A DNA stretch of 64,000 nt from Flavobacterium sp. DG2-3 (lineage in GTDB: Bacteria; Bacteroidota; Bacteroidia; Flavobacteriales; Flavobacteriaceae), in assembly GCF_030730925.1 (NCBI RefSeq), contig NZ_JAVAMB010000022.1, positions 20,118 through 84,117 on the forward strand, given 5' to 3'. Below are positions 58,063-64,000 of the stretch, one piece after another. The notes below the pieces were generated by a model. The model ran no database searches. It was not told the origin of the DNA and worked only from the letters and a program-made list of their open reading frames with translations. Numbering within the stretch: position 1 is the first letter of the stretch; every line of letters begins with the position of its first letter. Position numbers and translations under genes: made by a program.

Positions 58063-60110
58063 AACTCAAAACTGATTATAAATTTGAATGTTCTTCCCGG
58101 CATCGGATAATTGTAAATCACTTCGTACTGCTGATTAAAAGCATTATTGACTTCAACTGCGCCGTTCAATTTGTAATTTTTGAATGCGAAAGATTTCTGA
58201 ACCGCCAAATCGTGCGTGTACCAAGGCTGGACTTCATTCACTTTAATATTATTGACATTTCCGTTATAGCGTTTTCCAACATAAATAAAGCTGTAGTTGA
58301 AGTTCCAAGATTCATAACCAGCATTCAAAATTCCAGATCCGCTGTGCCAAGGCGTGTACGGAATCTGATCGCCGTAAGACGACATTTCTAAACCAACAAA
58401 CTTTGTAAAATCCTGACTTTGAGAATACGTATATGTCAGATTTGCGGTTAGGTTTACTTTGTCAATATGAGTAGCCATATTCAAAACCGTTTCAATTCCT
58501 TTTCCTTTTACTTGACCAATATTCGTCATCATCCAGCGAAACAAATTTCCTGTCGGCGCAGCCACAATTTTGTCTTTTGTATTGGTATAATAAGCATCTG
58601 CCTGAAGAGAAAATTTATCGAAAAAGCTTTCCTTTACGGGGAAATTATACGTAAAACCAACATCGTACTGATTCATATATTCTGGCCTTAAAGTGCTTGA
58701 ACCGATCATGGTATAATACAAATCGTTGAAAGTTGGCATTCTGAAAATGCGTTTGGCGAATGCTCTTAAATTGAAATCGTATTTTTTGAAAGGAGTATAA
58801 CCCAAAAACAAAGCGGGAGTAAATTCAGTTTTGTTTGGCGCTTTAGCATTGTATTTTACCTCTTCGATAACACGGGTTGCGAGTACATTTCCTAAAACTT
58901 TAAAACCTTCGTACCGATAAGAAGTCGCAAGAGAAACAAGAGCAGTGTAACGTTGAGGGAAAGAAAATTGCGTTTGAATTCCTCTTCTCGTCGCGTTTAA
59001 TTTATTGTATTGAAAATCGGTTGAAAGCGAAACATCCCAAGTGGGTAAAATGCTGTACATATTCACTGCCGAAAAATAGGCTTCCTTCTGATAATAACTA
59101 TCGTCAGATTGCGCACCTTCGGTTAGGGTTTCTCCTAAAACATTGGTGGTATCTCGAGCGATATAATGTGTGTAGTCGTAAGCAAATTTTCCTTTTAGCT
59201 GCAATTTATACTTATCCGAAACGTCTTTTATTAAAGATGCCTGAGAGAAAAAATTCTTGTCGAATTGGCGAAAACCATCACGAAACTTATTTTCGACAAT
59301 AGCGCCGGGAGCACCTCTTTCAGAATCGTAATAATATACTTTGGCATCCCAAACGCCTTTATTTATTTTGCCAAAAACACCCGATTCCAATCGGAAAGCT
59401 TCAATATCGCTATTCCATCGCGTTGCTGTGGTGTCGTAAGCAACGCTGCCGTCCTGATTTTTTCTTTTGTATCGAAATTTATACTGACCGTTTGATTTGA
59501 TGTATTCTGAACTGACACTCATACTGACTTTGTCGCTCAGTTTTTGTTCCCATCTGAAAGAAGGATCATGATAATCGATCGACATGGTTTTGTAGCGAAC
59601 CAGCAGATTGGTTTTCTTATTATTGGAAAAAGTAGGACGTTTGGTTCGTAAATAGATTGTAGAAGCCGACGCAAAGTCTTTAGCTGACTGAAAAATTTCA
59701 CTTTTCTGACCGTTATACATCGTCAGCGATTCCATGTCGTCAAGCGAATATTTTCCTAGATCGGTTACGCCATTTTGCGCATTACCCAACTGAATTCCGT
59801 CATAAAAAACGCCGACATGATGCGTCCCCATATTACGGACATCAACCGTTTTGAGTCCGCCGACACCGCCATAATCTTTAATTTGAGTTCCTGCAAAATA
59901 GCGAAGTGCATCGGCAACATTATGAGCTGACAGATTCTCGAGCAGAACGCCCGAAAGACTTTGCACAGGAATCACTTCCTGATACGGTTTTCCCTTTAAA
60001 ATAACTTCTTTTAAAACCCGCGAACTATCAGTCACTGCTTGAGAATGAAGCAAAAAAGGAACAATTAGTAAAAAAATAGAAAGTAAAGTTTTCTTCAAAT
60101 TATACATCAC
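58059..60110 (-). CDS. btuB: TonB-dependent outer-membrane cobalamin receptor
   Basis: 683 residues. Signal peptide (to ~LLHSQ, residue 24), a plug domain (~40-150; NVADALRYFAGTQIKDYGG, VDVRNMGTHHVGVFYDGIQL) and a beta-barrel to the C-terminus ending in an aromatic strand (GRTFKFIISFEL). The N-terminal carboxypeptidase-like domain of SusC proteins is absent, consistent with a BtuB-like transporter. The gene stands directly behind a cobalamin riboswitch and before a BtuG-like gene, so its substrate is almost certainly B12 or other corrinoids. Confidence 0.9.
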   Translation of the reverse strand: MMYNLKKTLLSIFLLIVPFLLHSQAVTDSSRVLKEVILKGKPYQEVIPVQSLSGVLLENLSAHNVADALRYFAGTQIKDYGGVGGLKTVDVRNMGTHHVGVFYDGIQLGNAQNGVTDLGKYSLDDMESLTMYNGQKSEIFQSAKDFASASTIYLRTKRPTFSNNKKTNLLVRYKTMSIDYHDPSFRWEQKLSDKVSMSVSSEYIKSNGQYKFRYKRKNQDGSVAYDTTATRWNSDIEAFRLESGVFGKINKGVWDAKVYYYDSERGAPGAIVENKFRDGFRQFDKNFFSQASLIKDVSDKYKLQLKGKFAYDYTHYIARDTTNVLGETLTEGAQSDDSYYQKEAYFSAVNMYSILPTWDVSLSTDFQYNKLNATRRGIQTQFSFPQRYTALVSLATSYRYEGFKVLGNVLATRVIEEVKYNAKAPNKTEFTPALFLGYTPFKKYDFNLRAFAKRIFRMPTFNDLYYTMIGSSTLRPEYMNQYDVGFTYNFPVKESFFDKFSLQADAYYTNTKDKIVAAPTGNLFRWMMTNIGQVKGKGIETVLNMATHIDKVNLTANLTYTYSQSQDFTKFVGLEMSSYGDQIPYTPWHSGSGILNAGYESWNFNYSFIYVGKRYNGNVNNIKVNEVQPWYTHDLAVQKSFAFKNYKLNGAVEVNNAFNQQYEVIYNYPMPGRTFKFIISFEL

Positions 60111-60237
60111 GATTTTATTAAATAAACTTTGCGTGATGCCGTAATTACAAAAACATAGAAATAGGACTACTATCCTAAATAGCAGGTCATTATCTTGTCA
60201 TCAACTTCATACCACGAAAGTTTTAAACTATGTGATC

Positions 60238-60420
60238 GTGGCAGGTCTCCTGACTTGTTCCATCTTTAAACGGCCTTCTCATTCGCCGCGGCGAACAATG
60301 GCATTAGTACTATTTAAAGACTTGTATAGAACTTACAGTAGCGGGTCTGTTCAGGATTTGCACCTGATTCCCTTTTAACTGCTTTTTCTGAATTGAAAAA
60401 GCAGACCAAAATCTGGCGCA
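60238..60420 (-). promoter_or_regulatory. Cobalamin (B12) riboswitch
   Basis: On the minus strand the conserved core reads in order: GGGAATCAGGTGCAAATCC, GACCCGCTACTGTAAG (the B12-box type element), GCCATTG...GAATGAGAAGGCC and AAGTCAGGAGACCTGCCACG, the standard arrangement of the AdoCbl-type riboswitch. It precedes btuB and is expected to shut down the uptake operon when cobalamin is plentiful. Confidence 0.95.
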
Positions 60421-60426
60421 AAGATA
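60418..60426 (-). promoter_or_regulatory. -7 box TATCTTTGC of the B12 operon
   Basis: A perfect TAnnTTTGC on the minus strand, placed so that transcription would begin just at the 5' end of the riboswitch. The -33 position has TTTAC rather than TTTG. Confidence 0.6.
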
Positions 60427-60467
60427 TAATTATCTTTTATAAATGTAAATTGGAAAGATTTTAAAGG

Positions 60468-61802
60468 CTATATTTTTTTGTTTCTTCTAAAATTGACCGC
60501 ATTAAAGGAGTAAGAAACCATCAAATAGCTCCAATATGATAATTGGTTTACATCTTGTATTTTTGGAAGATTTATCATGGAATCTGTTGCTTTGTAAAAT
60601 GAAAATGCCACATTAATTTCCAGCTCTTTAATAGGAACATATTTCATTGAAATATCATTTTCAAATCCTAAAAATCTTGACATTTCTTGATTTAAATCGT
60701 TCTCCAAAGGATACTGCGTATAAAAAAGATGAAAATCGGAACGAAGTGATAATTTTGAATTTATCTGAAACAAATAAAATAAATAAGGATTTACAAGACC
60801 TTTACCGCCAACATCGGCAGGAAATCGGGTAAAAACATTCATATTACCATTAAATTTCCAAGTAACTCCATACAAAACATCAAAGTCTCCCGAATTTTCT
60901 ACACTTAAATTAGGGGTGCTTCCGCTAATGATTTCTGCTCCTAAACGCAAAGTAGATTTTTGCAAAGACCATTTTATTTCTGGTTGGAAATAATAGGCAA
61001 ACAAATGCTGTCCTTTTTGATTTTGACCAAATTGAAAATAACTATTTAAAGTATAGTACCATTGTCTCTTTCTAAATTCAATTCTTCCTCCAGTCGTTGC
61101 GCGAGTATACAGTGTTTCTGAATTTGTCTTTTCTAAAAAATCAACAGTATTTATAGAGTTAAAGGAAAAATTTTCTTTCGAATTATAACTAAAATTATAC
61201 ACCAGCATGTATTTGTATTTATTGGAAGCAACTGGAGAATAGGCACTTTCAAAACTGGTATTGTATTTTCTGGTAAAAAGAAAGAATAAATCGTTGGCAA
61301 AATGCTTACCATATTTCATAATTCGAATTCCTTCGTGTGCTCTTCCTTGCTGAGCCCACGGCGCATCCGAAAATAATCTGCCATTATCCAATAAAACGTT
61401 TTGTCTTCCTAAACGAAAGTTGATTGACTTGAATTTTGTTTCTAAAAACAACTGGTAAAAATTGACACTTCCGACTTTAGAACTGGAGTTTGCTTCGTCC
61501 CACAAATGAATTTCTTGTACATCAGATTTCATAAGCCATTTTTCACGCTCATATAACATGGAAATTCTGTTTCGCTGCGTGATATAAAAATAAGGATCAA
61601 TAGAATCGTTTGGCGGAAGTATATAATTGGAAGTGTATTCTGCTCTCGGACGTATTTCTATATTCATTTGAAACTGCTGCGATAAACTGCCATTTTCCTG
61701 TGCATTTGCATTATCAGCTATAATAATTACAAACAAAAAGAAAACCGCTTTCAATATGCCTTTTAACACCATATATACAAATCCTATAGAATTACTATAC
61801 AA
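60468..61802 (-). CDS. Alginate-export-like outer-membrane porin
   Basis: 444 residues from 61802; ATG at 61772 (MVLKGILKAVFFLFVIIIAD) gives a cleaner signal peptide cleaved after NANAQ. The rest is beta-barrel with features of the alginate-export family: RPRAEYTSNYI, ITQRNRISMLYE, FRLGRQNVLLDNGRLF, APWAQQGRAHEGIRI. Such barrels form 18-strand channels; the solute need not be alginate. It is upstream of the riboswitch on the same strand, with its own expression. Function otherwise unknown. Confidence 0.72.
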   Translation of the reverse strand: MYSNSIGFVYMVLKGILKAVFFLFVIIIADNANAQENGSLSQQFQMNIEIRPRAEYTSNYILPPNDSIDPYFYITQRNRISMLYEREKWLMKSDVQEIHLWDEANSSSKVGSVNFYQLFLETKFKSINFRLGRQNVLLDNGRLFSDAPWAQQGRAHEGIRIMKYGKHFANDLFFLFTRKYNTSFESAYSPVASNKYKYMLVYNFSYNSKENFSFNSINTVDFLEKTNSETLYTRATTGGRIEFRKRQWYYTLNSYFQFGQNQKGQHLFAYYFQPEIKWSLQKSTLRLGAEIISGSTPNLSVENSGDFDVLYGVTWKFNGNMNVFTRFPADVGGKGLVNPYLFYLFQINSKLSLRSDFHLFYTQYPLENDLNQEMSRFLGFENDISMKYVPIKELEINVAFSFYKATDSMINLPKIQDVNQLSYWSYLMVSYSFNAVNFRRNKKI

Positions 61803-61871
61803 ATATAGTATTTAGTAGACATATCTTCCCTCACATTAATATCTTAGTTTGTGATATCCTTATTATAATTA

Positions 61872-62780
61872 TCAATCATGATTTACGATTTGACGAAAGA
61901 GCATTAATTTACCTGTTTTATCTCTTTTCCAAACATTTATACTTTTTCCTTTTACGTTTCCGTTACTGTCACCGTCACGCCAATCAACATTATAAAATCC
62001 AAATTCTATAATGGCTTTATTCGCATTAATAATTCCGGAAGTTTGAATCGAAATTTTTTCTATAACCAGCGATCCTGGTTTTTCATGTTCGGTAAAATAT
62101 GCTGTAATCTCTTTTTTTCCAGAAAGAATTGGAGTATAATAGGTTAAATACATCGCGTCTGGCATAAACAATTTTGCATGCTCTGCTCCTTGCCTATTCT
62201 GAACCAGTTTTTTAATCGTATTATTTCTTTTTTTTAATTCTAAAGTTAATTTATCCGAAGAAATATATTCTTTAGTTGGCGAAATTCCAGCATCGTCTAT
62301 TTCAGGAATGTTTTTATCGTCGAAATAACTTGTAGAACCCCAAATTTCTGCGGCAATAGTAAGCAGTTTATTTTTCGACGACTTTTTCCATAAAACAGCA
62401 TATTTTCCAGAATAAGAAAAGGGTTCCAAAGTTTTAACGATCAGATTTTCGGTAAAATTTCCAATTTCGAGAACGTAATTTCCAAAATCCTGTAATTCCA
62501 GAATCATTTTTTCGTACGAAGCAATTTCGGCTTGAGAGAGCCATTGTTCGTAAAATGCTTCGATTTCCTTTTTACCCGTTCGCTGTCTGCTGTGTTCGGG
62601 CATCAAAATGGATTGCTCTGTATAGGCTTTTAGTAAGGCGTTTTTATTTTCTTCTGTAAAAGCGGTAGCAAAAGAAGTGTTATATTCTTCAATCTGTTTT
62701 CTAATGCCTAAATCTGTTTTATTTTCTTGCCCAAAAACGCCAATTGCCAAAAACAGAAAGGCTAAAATCAATTTGGTCAT
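61872..62780 (-). CDS. Secreted protein with two NTF2-like (DUF4440-type) domains
   Basis: 302 residues. Signal peptide (MTKLILAFLFLAIGVFGQ), then two repeats of the SnoaL/DUF4440 fold: first ~22-155 (SFATAFTEENKNALLKAYTEQSILMPEHSRQRTGKKEIEAFYEQWL), second ~185-300 (LFMPDAMYLTYYTPILSGKKEITAYFTEHE). Periplasmic or surface-exposed. No catalytic role can be assigned. It lies 69 bp before the porin gene on the same strand. Confidence 0.8.
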   Translation of the reverse strand: MTKLILAFLFLAIGVFGQENKTDLGIRKQIEEYNTSFATAFTEENKNALLKAYTEQSILMPEHSRQRTGKKEIEAFYEQWLSQAEIASYEKMILELQDFGNYVLEIGNFTENLIVKTLEPFSYSGKYAVLWKKSSKNKLLTIAAEIWGSTSYFDDKNIPEIDDAGISPTKEYISSDKLTLELKKRNNTIKKLVQNRQGAEHAKLFMPDAMYLTYYTPILSGKKEITAYFTEHEKPGSLVIEKISIQTSGIINANKAIIEFGFYNVDWRDGDSNGNVKGKSINVWKRDKTGKLMLFRQIVNHD

Positions 62781-63198
62781 ATTTTATTTGTTTTGGTTCA
62801 AATACAAATATACAATATTGATTTTCAGTATTTTAAAAATATTTATCTCTATTTTAAAACATCTTTATAACCAAGTTATTTTCATCAAAGAATCCGAAGG
62901 ATTCAAATGTTTATAGATTTTATGCCACATCTTGAGTACGACCCCTTCGGGGTCGCATAGCTGCGGCGGGAATTATATGCTATAAATATTTGAATCCTTC
63001 GGATTCTTTACTTTATAAAAAATTTGAAACTTCTTTATCTGTTGTTTCAACATGCTTACTTACACCCAACTAGTTAATTTTTAGAAAAAAATAACACCTT
63101 ACAAGACAATAATTAGTTTTATAAAATGTTTATATATAAAAGATTATGATGCATCTAATCTTTATAACAATACCCTCAAGATTAATTTAAAAGAAAAC
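62781..63198. other. 418-bp intergenic region with a large inverted repeat
   Basis: No gene. It contains the inverted-repeat element at 62887-63009; the remaining sequence is AT-rich and includes the region ahead of the 63199 start with no clear -7 box that I can defend. Confidence 0.6.
62887..63009. repeat. Family 5 inverted-repeat element (GAATCCGAAGGATTC)
   Basis: Perfect 22-bp inverted ends (62887-62908 and 62988-63009; core AAAGAATCCGAAGGATTC), themselves palindromic, enclosing a second hairpin GACCCCTTCGGGGTC (62940-62954). 123 bp, non-coding, only copy in this window. Confidence 0.8.
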
Positions 63199-63792
63199 AT
63201 GAAAAAAATATTTTTTATACTTGCCTTTACTTCTTTTTCACTGCACAGTTTTGCTCAGGAATTGGATAATAAATTCAAAAAAATTCCCACCAAAGAGCCA
63301 GCAGTAAAAGAAACTATTCCGCCAAAAGAAGAAGCTCCAAAGGAAAATCCGCCTGCGCCTATAGAAAAACCAGCACCGCTTCAGGTTAATCCAGACGAAT
63401 TATTTAAAGACACGAATCTCTATAAACCAGAGGCCAATGTTGAAGGCATTTTCTATAGAAGAAATCAGTTTTTAGGAAATATCAACACCACAGCCACGAC
63501 TTCTACAGTTATGTATCGCGATGCTGCTTTTGTAGACGGCGATAAAGTAAAAGTATATTTAAACGATAAAGTAATTGAGCCTGAAGTTTTATTAAACGGC
63601 GACTTTAAAAGCGTAAAAATCAATTTAGTAAAAGGAATTAATAAAATTGACATCGAAGCTTTAAACGAAGGTTTTGCTTCTCCAAACACTGCCGAATTTA
63701 AAGTGTATGACGACAAAGGCCAAGTTATTTCGTCAAGCGAATGGAATGTTGGTACGGGATACAAAGCTGTTATTGTATTAGTAAAAGAATAA
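63199..63792 (+). CDS. Secreted proline-rich protein of unknown function
   Basis: 197 residues. Signal peptide MKKIFFILAFTSFSLHSFAQ, then a Pro/Glu/Lys-rich linker (~30-65; PPKEEAPKENPPAPIEKP) and a C-terminal ~130-residue region of predicted strands (VYLNDKVIEPEVLLNG, LVKGINKIDIEALNEG), reminiscent of an Ig-like or carboxypeptidase-regulatory fold. The linker suggests spanning the periplasm or wall. No family recognised. Monocistronic with its own terminator. Confidence 0.72.
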   Translation: MKKIFFILAFTSFSLHSFAQELDNKFKKIPTKEPAVKETIPPKEEAPKENPPAPIEKPAPLQVNPDELFKDTNLYKPEANVEGIFYRRNQFLGNINTTATTSTVMYRDAAFVDGDKVKVYLNDKVIEPEVLLNGDFKSVKINLVKGINKIDIEALNEGFASPNTAEFKVYDDKGQVISSSEWNVGTGYKAVIVLVKE

Positions 63793-63834
63793 ATTTCTTA
63801 CCGAAGAAATCGTTTGAAATCATAAAAAACACTT

Positions 63835-63861
63835 AAAACTGCTGTCTTCAGCAGTTTTTTT
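63835..63861 (+). terminator. Terminator of the secreted proline-rich protein gene
   Basis: AAAACTGCTG (63835-63844) and CAGCAGTTTT (63849-63858) pair perfectly around TCTT and run into T residues. Confidence 0.9.
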
Positions 63862-63923
63862 GTTGCATATATGTAGTTAACTACGTAGTTTTGTACATAG
63901 ATTTTAGTCCCGAAGCCTCGGGA

Positions 63924-64000
63924 TAGATTTTAGATTTTAGATTTTAGATTTTAGATTTTAGATTTTAGATTTTAGATTTTAGATTTTAGATTTTAGATTT
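63924..64000. repeat. Tandem repeat TAGATTT, eleven copies to window edge
   Basis: Eleven exact contiguous copies of the 7-mer TAGATTT fill 63924-64000 and continue past the edge. They are preceded by a small hairpin CCCGA/TCGGG (63909-63922). Slippage-prone; no known role. Confidence 0.92.

Larger units (their letters stand above)
60111..60467. other. Riboswitch-containing leader of the B12 operon
   Basis: No gene. It holds the promoter candidate (60418-60426), the cobalamin riboswitch (60238-60420) and ~125 bp of leader before the btuB start, in which control by start-site sequestration or termination could act. Confidence 0.75.

Overview
The window looks like chromosomal DNA of a Flavobacterium-type member of the Bacteroidota. 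It is AT-rich and carries type IX secretion (T9SS) C-terminal sorting domains, TonB-dependent and BtuG-type surface proteins, promoters with the Bacteroidota -7 box TAnnTTTG, and very many short dispersed intergenic repeats. No rRNA, tRNA, CRISPR array, transposase or phage structural gene is visible.

Region 1 (1-20.5 kb, all minus strand) is the unusual part. It holds at least thirteen paralogous secreted fibre-like genes in two transcription units. Each complete copy has a signal peptide, a variable N-terminal part (in several a pyocin-knob-like module), one or more GNVGIGT..NP repeats, a nearly invariant ~90-residue module beginning at (I)HSKEVKVD and a C-terminal coiled coil. The upstream unit (20465 to 10183) runs three fibre genes, a small T9SS-sorted protein, a 2234-residue SpvB/FG-GAP/RHS giant with a distinct AT-rich tip, and a CPBP-family membrane protein that may be its immunity protein. 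The downstream unit (9312 to beyond base 1) runs a 41-codon remnant and then ten fibre genes. Both units have the same sequence block at the same spacing upstream of a -7-like box. Two genes have the body of the protein out of frame with the expected start because ATG is followed by eight A where seven would restore the signal peptide. This suggests phase variation, decay or a base-calling error.

Region 2 (20.9-34.2 kb) has housekeeping and accessory genes: a secreted AstE/AspA-like metallo-hydrolase, an NTF2-like protein, a tripartite RND efflux system (adaptor, pump, outer-membrane factor), a Crp-family regulator, an SMR exporter, an ElaA-type and another GNAT acetyltransferase, a LysR regulator and an EamA transporter. 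The gaps are filled with several families of short inverted-repeat elements.

Region 3 (34.5-45.2 kb) contains a bacteriophytochrome kinase with its heme oxygenase, and a sensor kinase/NtrC-type regulator pair divergent from a MacB-like ABC ATPase and permease with a perfect 16-bp palindrome between them. A DUF417 membrane protein and an AraC regulator follow.

Region 4 (45.6-52.9 kb) is a probable exopolysaccharide unit: hybrid kinase with HPt, single-domain response regulator, YaiO-like outer-membrane protein, HEAT-repeat membrane protein and a family 2 glycosyltransferase. An unknown membrane protein and a Rossmann-fold oxidoreductase follow.

Region 5 (53.2-64 kb) is a vitamin B12 uptake operon: cobalamin riboswitch, BtuB-like receptor, BtuG-like propeller lipoprotein, a second surface lipoprotein and a T9SS-sorted protein. 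It is followed by an alginate-export-like porin, a tandem NTF2-like secreted protein, a proline-rich secreted protein and a 7-bp tandem repeat at the window edge.
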